DNA from: Alphaproteobacteria bacterium | GTDB taxonomy: Bacteria > Pseudomonadota > Alphaproteobacteria > Ferrovibrionales > Ferrovibrionaceae | Assembly: GCA_947473805.1 (NCBI GenBank) | Contig: CANJGB010000010.1 | Coordinates: 1-64,000 of the forward strand | Length of the DNA: 64,000 nt | Reading direction: 5' to 3' | Shown here: piece after piece, positions 7,547-16,188 of the stretch | Position numbering within the stretch: position 1 is the first letter of the stretch | Layout of the letters: every line of letters starts with the position of its first letter | Position numbers and translations under genes: made by a program | Notes under the pieces: generated by a model | What the model was told of the DNA's origin: nothing | The model's input: the letters and a program-made list of their open reading frames with translations, nothing else | Databases searched by the model: none

Positions 7547-9079
7547 ATGAGCATTGCCGCCGAAACCCTGAGCCCCGCCGACCTTTCGCCCAGCCGCGCC
7601 CGCCGGGCGGAGTACCGCTATTACACCGCCATGCTGGCGCCGTTCGTGCTGGATATCGCCATCACGATCATCTTCGTCGCCGTGTCGGGCCGGCCCGACC
7701 TGCTGCTGCGCAACCTGGTGACATCGGTGCCGCTGCTGCTCGTCGGCCTGCATATCGGCGCACGCATCCGCTTCCGCCCGGTGCGCCGCTTCCTGGAGAC
7801 CGGCCAGGACTTCGCCGCCATCGAACGCACCCTGACGCAGCTGCCCATCCGCTCGGCGTTCCTGTCGGCCTATCTGTTCCTGCCGATCATGCTGTACCGT
7901 CTGGTCCTGCCGCTGGTGGCGCCCCCTTGGGTGCACGATCTCGTATTCGGCATGCAGCCCATGCTGCACCCGACCTGGACCGACGCCGTCCTCACCACGG
8001 TGATCGAGACCCTGTTCATTTTCGTGGTCGTCTATTTCCTTGTCAGCGAATATCTCGAGGGCCTGTGCCTGTTCATGTTCCGCCGCTATGGCGTGAACCT
8101 GAACCTGTTCTTCGGCAAGTTCCGGCGCAAGATCGTCATCGCCCTGGCCTTCGTTTCCGGCGGGCCGGTGCTGCTGATCCTCGGCGAACTGGTCAGTTAT
8201 CGCGGTGACCGCCTGGTCAACGAGATTTTGATCGACCTGGTCGCCTCGGTGTTCGGCCTGGGCGTCGCCCTGTTCTGGGTGATGCGGGCGCTGACCCGGC
8301 CGCTGGCCCGCCTCAGCACCGGCATCGAGCGCCTCAGCGCCGGCGACCTGACCGTTCGCCTGCCGGTGACCTCGAACGAGGAGGTGGGCGAACTTACGGC
8401 CCGCTTCAACACCATGGTCGAGGGCCTGCGCGAGCGGCAGCGCATCCGCGAGACATTCGGCAAATATGTCAGCGAAAGCGTGGCATCGGCCCTGATGCGC
8501 CAGACCGGCGACGGCCGCCTGCGCGGCCGCACGGCCGAGGCGACCCTGCTGTTCACCGACATCGAGGGCTTCACCACCTTGTCCGAGCATCTCGACCCCG
8601 AAGTGCTGATCGCGGTGCTGAACGAATATCTCGAAGTGGTGGTCGAGCCGATCCAGCGCCACGGCGGCGTGGTGAGCAGCTTCATCGGCGACGGCCTGTT
8701 CGCCAGCTTCAACCTGCCGCTGCCGAACGAGGCGCACGCGGCCAGCGCGGTGGCCGCCGCGGTGGACATCCAGCGCGCGCTGGCCAGCCGGGTCTTTACC
8801 GGCGGCGTGAAACTGGCCACCCGCATCGGCCTCAACACCGGCACGGTGATCGGCGGCACGATCGGTGCCGGCGACCGGCTGAGCTACACGCTGCTGGGCG
8901 ACGCGGTGAACACGGCGTCCCGCCTGCAGGAACTGAACAAGGTGCACGGCACCGCGATCCTCGCCACCGAGGCGACGTGCCACGCGGCCGGACCCGGTTT
9001 CACTTTCCGCCCCATCGGCGACGTGCCGATCCGCGGCCGCGAGGAGAGCCTGAGCATCTTCTGCGTGGAGTTCGAGTAA
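7547..9079 (+). CDS. Membrane-anchored HAMP - class III adenylate/guanylate cyclase
   Basis: 510 residues. Several transmembrane helices occupy about residues 30-245, then a HAMP linker (RPLARLSTGIERLSAGDLTV, about 251-300) and a class III cyclase domain (330-500). The two metal-binding Asp are D338 (LFTDIEGF) and D382 (FIGDG); transition-state residues N455 and R459 are in GDAVNTASRL. The Lys that usually specifies adenine (in VDKFIGD) is Ser378 here (VSSFIGD), so base specificity may be altered. It should convert ATP or GTP to the cyclic nucleotide in response to a signal sensed in or near the membrane. Confidence 0.88.
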   Translation: MSIAAETLSPADLSPSRARRAEYRYYTAMLAPFVLDIAITIIFVAVSGRPDLLLRNLVTSVPLLLVGLHIGARIRFRPVRRFLETGQDFAAIERTLTQLPIRSAFLSAYLFLPIMLYRLVLPLVAPPWVHDLVFGMQPMLHPTWTDAVLTTVIETLFIFVVVYFLVSEYLEGLCLFMFRRYGVNLNLFFGKFRRKIVIALAFVSGGPVLLILGELVSYRGDRLVNEILIDLVASVFGLGVALFWVMRALTRPLARLSTGIERLSAGDLTVRLPVTSNEEVGELTARFNTMVEGLRERQRIRETFGKYVSESVASALMRQTGDGRLRGRTAEATLLFTDIEGFTTLSEHLDPEVLIAVLNEYLEVVVEPIQRHGGVVSSFIGDGLFASFNLPLPNEAHAASAVAAAVDIQRALASRVFTGGVKLATRIGLNTGTVIGGTIGAGDRLSYTLLGDAVNTASRLQELNKVHGTAILATEATCHAAGPGFTFRPIGDVPIRGREESLSIFCVEFE

Positions 9080-9454
9080 GCGGCGCGAGCGTGCGCGCGC
9101 GCGAAAAAGTTTCGGTGCCCGGGGCTAAGTTGTTGATATCGCGAGGGCGTGTGGGCCGCGCGGTCCTTATCAGTCCTTATGGGAGCTTATTGGGGCTTAC
9201 TGGTCCTTATTCTTCGCTCTACGGCACGCCTGTAGCGCTTGTTGCGCACGACGGAATCATGCGTTCGGCCTTAGCGGTTTCGCTGCGCTGAGCGCATGCG
9301 TCGCCCTTCGCCCGTTCAAAAGTAGGGCGTCCATCCAACTGATTCACCGGACTAAAGAGCGCAACGCTGCGTAGCATGACGCAGTAAAAATGTCAAGTTT
9401 TTATTCCTATTAGACTAGATAGTGCTTCTAGCAGTTGAAGTGCATTCTTACACG
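9080..9454. other. Intergenic region, no supported gene
   Basis: This 375-base gap follows the cyclase gene. It begins with an alternating GC run (gcgcgagcgtgcgcgcgcgc), contains the 10-bp tandem units described separately, and becomes AT-richer towards 9400. One open frame from 8977 reads through it but continues the cyclase region in a wrong phase and has no protein-like character. It probably marks the edge of foreign DNA that carries the following orphan gene. Confidence 0.5.
9161..9210 (+). repeat. Five degenerate 10-bp tandem units ending in TTAT/TTAC
   Basis: The units are cggtccttat, cagtccttat, gggagcttat, tggggcttac, tggtccttat, with core (t/g)CcTTAT in the same phase each time. 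The 10-bp period equals one helical turn, so proteins binding each unit would lie on one face of the DNA. Whether it is a binding array, a replication slippage product or a recombination scar is unknown. Confidence 0.6.
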
Positions 9455-10150
9455 ATGCGAATCACTTGGAAGGCACTGCCTACTACGCTTCTTCTAGCGG
9501 GTGTGTTCCATTTGTCGCTGAAGCTTGTAGAAGACGCAGTGATTAGCTGGATCAACGGTCAAATTGCTGATCAGTTGGGGTTGACCGCCCCCACCGTTGC
9601 GGTGGTCGTGGAGACAGCGAGTTACGCTGTGCCAATTATCGCAGCCGCAGCAATTTTGGCCGCATACCATTATTGGATTTCGCGATCTCAAGTGGCCTTG
9701 AGCGCCTCGGCATATACGGATACTGAACGCGCCGGAGGCAACAAATCTAGACTGATGACTATCGTCGAGTTACGGAACGAAGCCAAAAGTGCAGGTTGGA
9801 ATTTTATTGACCCTAGCATCCAAATTCTCGACTTGGCGGACGCACTTAGGGAAGCTGGAAGTTTAGGTGATCTAGTGATCTTCGGCCGCAAAGATCAAAT
9901 GTTTGGAGATTTGCAAAGAAGACAGCCTTTGGTCGAAATTCCGGCAACGCATTGGTCAGAAAATTGGATTAATGCAGTTTTTCTCACCGACGAAAGCGGG
10001 AGGGATGACAATTATGATGTCCGTAGCTATTCGGTAGATACTAAAGGCTTTTGCGATTTGCACGTCGAGCGGCAGCAAGCTCTTAAGTGGTTACGCTTGG
10101 AAGCATCGCTTCATATAGGCCGCAATAGACCAAGAGGTAAGCTGGCGTAG
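9455..10150 (+). CDS. Hypothetical membrane protein, atypical composition
   Basis: 231 residues from ATG 9455 (a GTG at 9422 would add 11). Two hydrophobic segments (TTLLLAGVFHLSLKL and VPIIAAAAILAAYHYWI) are followed by a soluble domain of about 150 residues with no family I recognise. Base use is clearly more AT-rich than in the genes on either side, and no good ribosome site is visible. This points to horizontal acquisition. It could be a small sensor or an immunity-type protein, but nothing in the sequence decides this. Confidence 0.6.
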   Translation: MRITWKALPTTLLLAGVFHLSLKLVEDAVISWINGQIADQLGLTAPTVAVVVETASYAVPIIAAAAILAAYHYWISRSQVALSASAYTDTERAGGNKSRLMTIVELRNEAKSAGWNFIDPSIQILDLADALREAGSLGDLVIFGRKDQMFGDLQRRQPLVEIPATHWSENWINAVFLTDESGRDDNYDVRSYSVDTKGFCDLHVERQQALKWLRLEASLHIGRNRPRGKLA

Positions 10151-10170
10151 CTTTGTTATGCGGCAATACC

Positions 10171-10407
10171 CTATTTTCTCCGCCTGTCTCGCCACCAGCC
10201 GAATGCAAACGCGACCGCTGCCGGCAGCAGGATCGATGCGGCGATGTAGGCAATGTTGTAGAGCGCGCCGTCGTCCCACGGTTCGAGCGGCGAGGGGCCG
10301 CGCCACTGGATGATGACGTCGGCGGCGACGATGACGGCGCCGATAAAGGCCCAGGTCAGCGCCCAGCTGTAGCGGACGGGAATGTTCGGGTTGGTTTCTT
10401 CGGACAT
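10171..10407 (-). CDS. Small two-helix membrane protein
   Basis: 78 residues: polar start (MSEETNPNIPVRYSW), a transmembrane segment (LTWAFIGAVIVAADVIIQW), a short loop with acidic residues, a second segment (IAYIAASILLPAAVAFAFGWW) and a basic tail RDRRRK. A GGAAAG site precedes ATG 10405-10407. The tail composition predicts the C-terminus in the cytoplasm. No recognised family; convergent with the preceding orphan gene. Confidence 0.65.
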   Translation of the reverse strand: MSEETNPNIPVRYSWALTWAFIGAVIVAADVIIQWRGPSPLEPWDDGALYNIAYIAASILLPAAVAFAFGWWRDRRRK

Positions 10408-10435
10408 GGTCGGGCTTTCCGGCTCGGCCGCAAGT

Positions 10436-10474
10436 CGCGGTGAAAATCCGCAAGACCATCAGGCCTTGCGGATT
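10436..10474 (-). terminator. Rho-independent terminator of the F420-type LLM gene
   Basis: A perfect 10-bp inverted repeat, AATCCGCAAG (10445-10454) and CTTGCGGATT (10465-10474), encloses a 10-base loop. Read on the minus strand it lies 10 bases past the LLM stop and its second arm runs into TTTTCACC. The T run is short, so efficiency may be moderate. Confidence 0.7.
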
Positions 10475-10484
10475 CTTCGGTGTC

Positions 10485-11387
10485 CTACTTCTTCAGCGCG
10501 ACGAGGCGGTCGATGAAGGGGCCGATATCGGCCTTGGTCTTGCAGTAGGGGAAGGTGTGGGCGACGACGACGTCGGCGCCAGCGTCGAACAGTGACGGCA
10601 CCTCGGCGAACGGGTCCTTGATGCCGGCCTGTTCGGCGGTCACGCCCTCGCCCAGCAGCGTCAGCGCAGCGGTGACCTTCAATTCCTTCGGACTACGGCC
10701 GCGCTTGATGAACGCACCGCGCACCAGGTCGATGCCTTCCTTCAGTTCCGCCGCCGGCACCGGGTGCGGGAACCAGCCGTCGCCGACCTCGGCCATGCGC
10801 TCGAGGTTGCGCGGCGTGGGCGGCAGGCCGATGGAGATCGGCAGGCGCGCGCCCTGGACCGGCAGGGGCAGGGAGTAGAAATCCCTGAACTTCACATGCT
10901 GGCCATCGAAGCTGGCCGGCGCGCCGCCCCACAGGGCGCGGCACACCTTGATCTGCTCGATCATCATGCCGTAGCGACCCTCGAACGGAATGTTCGAGGC
11001 GTCGAACTCTTCCTTCTGCCAGCCGACGCCGAAGCCGATTTCGACCCGGCCGTTCGAGATGACGTCGAGGGTGGCGACCTGCTTGGCCAGGAGGATGGCC
11101 GGGCGCAGCGTGGCGATCATGATGTTGGTGGCCAGCTTCACGTTCTTGGTCACCGCGGCGACGGCGCTCAGTACGGCGATGGGCTCGTACCAGCCGGGGA
11201 AATCGAGGTCGTAGGGGAAGCCGACCTTCGCCGCGTGGCCGGCGGCGCTGATGGCGACGTGGTCGGAGATGTGCACCTCGTCCACGCCCTTGGCGTCGGC
11301 CAGCTTCGCCACTTCCAGCACGCCGGCGAAATCGCCGCCGTAAAGCTGCTGGACCTTCATCAAGTTCAGACCGACCTTCTTGACCAT
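10485..11387 (-). CDS. LLM class flavin/F420-dependent oxidoreductase
   Basis: 300 residues of luciferase-like monooxygenase type: N-terminal MVKKVGLNLMKVQQLYGG, IATLRPAILLAKQVATLDVISNGRVEIGFGVGW (the TLD-S-GR-ELG-G-GW signature) and LPISIGLPPTPRNLERMAEVGDGWF. The pattern is closest to the F420-dependent TIGR03619-like group. ATG 11385-11387 is preceded by GGGGAG five bases upstream; the frame extends further but only through the promoter side of the GST gene. Cytosolic; substrate unknown. Confidence 0.87.
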   Translation of the reverse strand: MVKKVGLNLMKVQQLYGGDFAGVLEVAKLADAKGVDEVHISDHVAISAAGHAAKVGFPYDLDFPGWYEPIAVLSAVAAVTKNVKLATNIMIATLRPAILLAKQVATLDVISNGRVEIGFGVGWQKEEFDASNIPFEGRYGMMIEQIKVCRALWGGAPASFDGQHVKFRDFYSLPLPVQGARLPISIGLPPTPRNLERMAEVGDGWFPHPVPAAELKEGIDLVRGAFIKRGRSPKELKVTAALTLLGEGVTAEQAGIKDPFAEVPSLFDAGADVVVAHTFPYCKTKADIGPFIDRLVALKK

Positions 11388-11504
11388 CACACTCCCCGGA
11401 AACATGTGTAGACCGTCGATTGCGCGACGCGGCCGGGATGTTAATCTGCCGGCCGGTGCCGCGCCAGCAAAGGCGTATCCAGCCTTGTGGAAAAAGGAGT
11501 TTTC

Positions 11505-12182
11505 GTGAAATACGAACTGATCAGCCACGAGCTTTGCCCCTTCGTGCAACGCGCCGCCATTGCGCTGTCCGAGAAGGGCGTCGCCTTCACGCGCACGAAC
11601 GTTGACCTGGAAAACAAGCCGGACTGGTTCCTGGCCATTTCGCCGCTGGGCAAGGTGCCGCTGCTGAAGGTGACGGACGATGCGGGCCAGACGCACGTGC
11701 TGTTCGAATCCGCGGTGATCTGCGAATACCTGGAAGAAACGCTGCCGAACCCGCTGCATCCGGCCGATGCGCTGCAGCGCGCGCAGCACCGGGCGTGGAT
11801 GGAATTCGGCTCGGCGGTGCTGGGCGACAACTGGACCTACAGCACGTCGAAGGACGCCGAGAAGGCGGGCAAGGCCGCCACTGCCTTGAAGGTGAAGTTC
11901 GCGCGGCTTGAGGACGCGCTGGGCGAGGGGCCGTTCTTCGGCGGGGCGACGTTCGCCCTGGTCGATGCGGTGTTCGGCCCGGTGTTCCGCTATTTTGACC
12001 TGTACGACAGGGTTGGCGCGCCGGACCTTCTGGCCGCGACGCCGAAGGTGGCGCGCTGGCGGAAGGCGCTGCTGGCGCGGCCCAGCGTGAAGGGCGCGGT
12101 CGCCGCCGACTATGCCGACAAGGTGCTGGCCAACTGGAAGAAGCAGGCGTCGCACCTGCTGGACCGGGCGAGGGCGGCATGA
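11505..12182 (+). CDS. Glutathione S-transferase family protein
   Basis: 225 residues. The thioredoxin-fold half contains LCPFVQRAAIALSEKGVAF (CPF-type active-site position), PLGKVPLL with the cis-Pro and FESAVICEYLEE; the helical half has FGGATFALVDAVFGP. GTG 11505 is chosen because AAAGGAG lies six bases upstream; GTG 11487 would place that site inside the gene. It overlaps the flavin reductase gene by four bases (ATGA), so the two are translationally coupled. Probably detoxifies or ring-opens a substrate processed by the neighbouring monooxygenases (inference). Confidence 0.9.
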   Translation: MKYELISHELCPFVQRAAIALSEKGVAFTRTNVDLENKPDWFLAISPLGKVPLLKVTDDAGQTHVLFESAVICEYLEETLPNPLHPADALQRAQHRAWMEFGSAVLGDNWTYSTSKDAEKAGKAATALKVKFARLEDALGEGPFFGGATFALVDAVFGPVFRYFDLYDRVGAPDLLAATPKVARWRKALLARPSVKGAVAADYADKVLANWKKQASHLLDRARAA

Positions 12183-12658
12183 GCGCGGTGGACCAGAAGA
12201 CGTTCTGGCGCACGCTGGGCGAACGGGCCACCGGCGTCACCGTCGTGACAGCGCAGGGGCCTGATGGGCCCGCCGGGTTCCTCGGCCTGTCGGCCACGCA
12301 TGTGAGCGCCGACCCGCCGATCCTCCTGGTGTCGATCGGCAAGACGACGCATGCACTTGGTGCCGTGCGCGCGGCGGGGCATTTCGCGATCAATTATTTG
12401 CCAGCGGGGGCGCAAGCGCTGGCCGACGCGTTCGGCGGCAAGTCGGCGGAGAGGGGCGCGGAACGCTTCAAGGCGGGTGAATGGCGCGTGCTGGAAACCG
12501 GCGCGCCGGTCTATGCCGCGGCACTGGGCGCGTTCGACTGCACGGTCGAGGAGATCATCGAGCGCGGCGACACTTCCATTGTCATCGGCCGCGCGGTGGC
12601 CAGCCTGGCGACCGGCACGGGCGAGCCGCTGATCTTCTTCCGCGGCGCGATGCGCTAG
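12179..12658 (+). CDS. Flavin reductase family protein
   Basis: 159 residues: TGVTVVTAQGPDGPAGFLGLSATHVSADPPILLVSIGK is the conserved FMN-binding split-barrel start of HpaC/DszD-like NAD(P)H:flavin oxidoreductases; GHFAINYLP and PLIFFRGAMR are also typical. Such enzymes hand reduced FMN to two-component monooxygenases. Gene order (reductase then NtaA/SnaA-type monooxygenase 80 bp downstream) fits that partnership. Confidence 0.9.
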   Translation: MSAVDQKTFWRTLGERATGVTVVTAQGPDGPAGFLGLSATHVSADPPILLVSIGKTTHALGAVRAAGHFAINYLPAGAQALADAFGGKSAERGAERFKAGEWRVLETGAPVYAAALGAFDCTVEEIIERGDTSIVIGRAVASLATGTGEPLIFFRGAMR

Positions 12659-12738
12659 GCGGGCCGGGCGCGACCCCGGAAAAGGGTGGCCTTCCGCGCC
12701 GCCGCGCGCCAGACTTGCGGGCGGGAGGATATTCGCGA

Positions 12739-14082
12739 ATGGCGAAGCGCACCATGAATCTGGTCGGGCATATGTGCATCGGCCCGACCATGCACCATGC
12801 CGGCAGCTGGCGGCACCCGGAGAGCGATTCCGAAAACTCGCTCGATCCCGCGCGCTACGAGCGGCTGGCCCGCATCTACGAGGCCGGGTTGTTCGACGCC
12901 CTGTTCCTCGTCGACTATCTGGGCATCACCGACTGGCAGCAGAACGCGCGCAGCGGCGTGCTGGAGCGGGGCGGCCAGATGACGATGCTGGACCCGCTGC
13001 AGATGCTGGCGGTCATGGCGCGGGTCACGAAACATGTCGGCCTCGCCGCCACGTTCAGCACGACCTACAACCACGCCTACCAGATCGCCCGGCAGTTCTC
13101 GACGCTGGATCACATCAGCAACGGGCGCGCCGGCTGGAACATCGTTACTTCGGGCCAAGTCGTGGAGGCGCGCAATCTCGGCCTCGAGCGGCCGCTCGAT
13201 CCGGTGCGGCGTTACGACCAGGCCGACGAGGTGATGGCGGCGTGCAACGCGCTGTGGGACAGCTGGGACGCGGATGCGGTGGTGGCCGACAAGCAGCGCG
13301 GCCTGTTTGTCGATCCCGACAAAGTGCATCACGTCGACTATGCCGGCGCGATGGTAAAGACGCAGGGCGCGCCGACCAGCCCGCGCTCGCCGCAGGGCCG
13401 GCCGGTGTTCATGCAGGCGGGCGCCTCGGATCGCGGGCGCGACTTCGCGGCGCGCTGGGCCGAAATCATCTTCGCGAACCGGTACGACAAGGCCGGCATG
13501 AAGGCGTTCCACGACGACATCAAGGGCCGCATGGCCGATATCGGCCGGTCGCCCGAGGCCTGCGCGGTGCTGCCGGCGATCGCGGTTATTGTCGCCGATA
13601 CCGAGGCGGAGGCGCAGGCGCGCGCCGAATATGTGGACAGCTTCACGACGCCGGAAATGGGCCTCGGCATGGTCGAAGTGTCTGTCGGCCGCAGCCTGAA
13701 GGGCTTTCCGCTCGACACGCCCATCGCCGATCTGCCGGTGGGGCCGAGCGGGCCACCGGCGCGCGGCGTCTATGACAACATGCTGGCGATGCGCAAGGAC
13801 GGCCGTGGCCTGACCCTGGCCGAGGTGGCGGTGCGCAAGGCCACGACGTGGGGCCTGCCGCGCTTCGTCGGCACGCCGGCAAGCGTGGTGGACCAGATGC
13901 AGGAGCTGTTCGACGAACGGTGCTGCGACGGTTTCATCGTCGCGCAGCCGCTGAGCCCCGGTGACCTGATCCTGTTCGTCGAGAAGATCGTGCCGGAGCT
14001 GCAGCGCCGCGGCCTGTACCGCACGGCCTATACGGGGCGGACGTTCCGCGAGAACCTCAAGAGCGCGCTGGGCGGCGCCTAG
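12739..14082 (+). CDS. NtaA/SnaA/DszA-type flavin-dependent monooxygenase
   Basis: 447 residues. The family markers MNLVGHMCIGPTMHHAGSWRHP (with H and W at the start), TTYNHAYQIARQFSTLDHIS and NGRAGWNIVTS are all present, as is VFMQAGASDRGRDFAA. Members use FMNH2 from a separate reductase to oxidise chelators, sulfones or similar compounds. Start ATG 12739 follows GGGAGG at 12722-12727. Its 3' end overlaps the convergent second monooxygenase by four bases. Substrate not deducible. Confidence 0.9.
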   Translation: MAKRTMNLVGHMCIGPTMHHAGSWRHPESDSENSLDPARYERLARIYEAGLFDALFLVDYLGITDWQQNARSGVLERGGQMTMLDPLQMLAVMARVTKHVGLAATFSTTYNHAYQIARQFSTLDHISNGRAGWNIVTSGQVVEARNLGLERPLDPVRRYDQADEVMAACNALWDSWDADAVVADKQRGLFVDPDKVHHVDYAGAMVKTQGAPTSPRSPQGRPVFMQAGASDRGRDFAARWAEIIFANRYDKAGMKAFHDDIKGRMADIGRSPEACAVLPAIAVIVADTEAEAQARAEYVDSFTTPEMGLGMVEVSVGRSLKGFPLDTPIADLPVGPSGPPARGVYDNMLAMRKDGRGLTLAEVAVRKATTWGLPRFVGTPASVVDQMQELFDERCCDGFIVAQPLSPGDLILFVEKIVPELQRRGLYRTAYTGRTFRENLKSALGGA

Positions 14083-15416
14083 TCTTGATGGCGCTTCGGC
14101 CGCGGCAGGCCAAGATTGTCGCGCAGCGTCGGGCCTTCATATCCGGTGCGGAACAGACCGCGGCGCTGCAGTTCGGGCACCACGAGGTCGACGAAATCGT
14201 TGAGGCCGCCGGGCAGGTGGGTGGGCTTCACGTTGAAGCCGTCGCACGCGCCCGACACAAACCATTCCTCCATCACGTCGGCGACCTGGGCGGGTGAGCC
14301 GGTTACGGTGAAATGGCCGTGGCCGGTGGCCATGCGCATGGCCAGCTGGCGGATGGTCAGGTTCTCCTTGCGCGCCACGCCCAGCAGCACCTTCTGGTGG
14401 CCCTGCGGACCGACTGCCTCGGGGATGTCGGGGATCGGCGCGTCGATGTCATAGGGCGAAAGGTCGAAGCCGCCGGTCGCCATCTGCGACATGACGGCAA
14501 CCGCAACGGAGGGATGGATCAACGCGCCCAGCGCGTCGGCCTTGGCGCGCGCCTCGGCCTCGCTGCGGCCGACGATGGGGACGAGGCCCGGCATGATCTT
14601 CACATGCTCCGCCTTGCGGCCGTGGCGAACGACGCGCGCCTTCACATCGGCGTAAAACGCCTGCGCCGCCGGCATTTCCTGCTGGATGGTGAAGATCATC
14701 TCGGCGGTTTCGGCGGCCAGTTCGCGGCCCGTGTCCGACTGACCCGCCTGCACGATGACCGGATGGCCCTGCGGCGGCCGGGCGAGGTTGAGCGGCCCGC
14801 GCACCTGGAAATGCTTGCCCTTGTGGTTCAGCGCGCGGCCCTTCGCCGGGTCGAAATAGACGCCGCTCGCCTTGTCGCGGACGAAGGCGTCGTCGTCCCA
14901 CGAATCCCACAGGCCCAGAACGATCGCGGCGAATTCGCGCGCGCGTTCGTAGCGGTCCTCGTGCGGAACATGCGCGCTGCGGCTGTAGTTGAAGGCCTCG
15001 GCGAAGTTGGACGAGGTGACCAGGTTCCAGCCGGCGCGGCCATTGCTGATATGATCCAGCGAGGCAAACAGGCGGGCCACATGGTACGGCTCGTTGTAGG
15101 TCGTCGTCATGGTGGCGACGAGGCCGATGCGCTGCGTTGCCATGGCGAGTGCGGAGAGCAGCGTCAGCGGCTCGAACAAGGCGAACCAGGCCGTGCGGCG
15201 GTCGGCCTCGACGCCGCTTTCCCAGGTGGCATTGCTGTCGGCGAAGAAGATGAGGTCGAAGAGGCCGCGCTCCGCCGTGCGGGCCAGTTCCACCTGGTGG
15301 GCGATATTGGTGCCGGCATCGGCCTGGGCGTCCGGATGGCGCCAGCCGGCCACGTGGCCGCCGGTGGCGTGCAGGAACGCGCCCAGCTTGATCTTGTCAG
15401 TCCGCTTCGCCACCAT
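14079..15416 (-). CDS. NtaA/SnaA/DszA-type flavin-dependent monooxygenase (second copy)
   Basis: 445 residues, same family as the convergent neighbour but clearly diverged: LGAFLHATGGHVAGWRHP, TTTYNEPYHVARLFASLDHIS, NGRAGWNLVTSSN, VIVQAGQSDTGRELAAETAE. Start ATG 15414-15416 has GGAGG upstream. It shares a 61-bp divergent region with a GST gene. The pairing of two family members with one flavin reductase suggests two related substrates or sequential steps. Confidence 0.9.
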   Translation of the reverse strand: MVAKRTDKIKLGAFLHATGGHVAGWRHPDAQADAGTNIAHQVELARTAERGLFDLIFFADSNATWESGVEADRRTAWFALFEPLTLLSALAMATQRIGLVATMTTTYNEPYHVARLFASLDHISNGRAGWNLVTSSNFAEAFNYSRSAHVPHEDRYERAREFAAIVLGLWDSWDDDAFVRDKASGVYFDPAKGRALNHKGKHFQVRGPLNLARPPQGHPVIVQAGQSDTGRELAAETAEMIFTIQQEMPAAQAFYADVKARVVRHGRKAEHVKIMPGLVPIVGRSEAEARAKADALGALIHPSVAVAVMSQMATGGFDLSPYDIDAPIPDIPEAVGPQGHQKVLLGVARKENLTIRQLAMRMATGHGHFTVTGSPAQVADVMEEWFVSGACDGFNVKPTHLPGGLNDFVDLVVPELQRRGLFRTGYEGPTLRDNLGLPRPKRHQD

Positions 15417-15477
15417 TTCCTCCGTGCGTGCGTCGCAAATCTATCGTGCTATCGTGCGGCACAACAGGGAGGCGTTG

Positions 15478-16188
15478 ATGATCGAACTTTTCGGCATGGG
15501 CAGTCCGAATGTGCTCAAGGTGCGGATCATGCTGGAGGAATGCGGCCTGCCGTGGCGTTTCACCCATGTGAACGTGTTCGGGTCGGGCCAGTTCGACCCT
15601 GCCTTCACCGCGCTGAACCCGAACGCCAAGGTGCCAGTCATCACCGACCACGACGCGGCGAACGGACAGCCCTATACGCTGTTCGAGTCAGGCGCGATCC
15701 TGCTGTACCTGGCCGAGAAGACGGGCAAGTTCCTGCCGAAGGACCTGGCCGGCCGGTTCGACACCATTAAATGGCTGATGCTGCAAATGGCCAGCGTCGG
15801 GCCAATGCTGGGCCAGCTCAACCATTTCCAGCGCGCCGCGCCGCCCAGTGCGGAATATGGCCTGGTGCGCTATCGCAACGAGGCGCGGCGGCTGTACGAT
15901 TTGCTGGATAAACGACTGGGCGAATCGGAATTTATCGCCGGGCCCGACTACAGCATCGCCGACATGGCGATCTTTCCCTGGGCCCTGTACCAGCCCGTCC
16001 ACGGGTTCGAGGCGGCGGAGCGGCCAAATCTTGGCCGCTGGACGGCGCTTGTCGGCGCGCGCCCGGCGGTGGCGCGTGCGCAAGGGGAGTATGCCGAGAT
16101 ACAGGCGGTCGACCGCGACTTCCGCGCCAAGGCAAGCCCCGCGGATATCGACCGCTTCTACAACCGGGTGACGCCTACTTCCCTGTAA
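15478..16188 (+). CDS. Glutathione S-transferase family protein
   Basis: 236 residues with a YfcG/UreGST-like layout: MIELFGMGSPNVLKVRIMLEE, NPNAKVPVI, ESGAILLYLAEKTGKF, then IADMAIFPWALYQPVHGF in the helical domain. GGGAGG lies about seven bases before ATG 15478. It is divergent from the second NtaA-type monooxygenase and its end overlaps the convergent TIGR03621-type gene by 14 bp. YfcG relatives act as disulfide reductases, so redox rather than conjugation chemistry is possible. Confidence 0.88.
   Translation: MIELFGMGSPNVLKVRIMLEECGLPWRFTHVNVFGSGQFDPAFTALNPNAKVPVITDHDAANGQPYTLFESGAILLYLAEKTGKFLPKDLAGRFDTIKWLMLQMASVGPMLGQLNHFQRAAPPSAEYGLVRYRNEARRLYDLLDKRLGESEFIAGPDYSIADMAIFPWALYQPVHGFEAAERPNLGRWTALVGARPAVARAQGEYAEIQAVDRDFRAKASPADIDRFYNRVTPTSL

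Noticed and set aside
9080-9130. Alternating GC run after the cyclase as a terminator
   Set aside because: It is self-complementary in many registers but has no stem with a defined loop and only a short A/T run after it.
14313-15770. 485-codon plus-strand open frame
   Set aside because: Opposite to an NtaA-type monooxygenase with complete motifs; no domain of its own.
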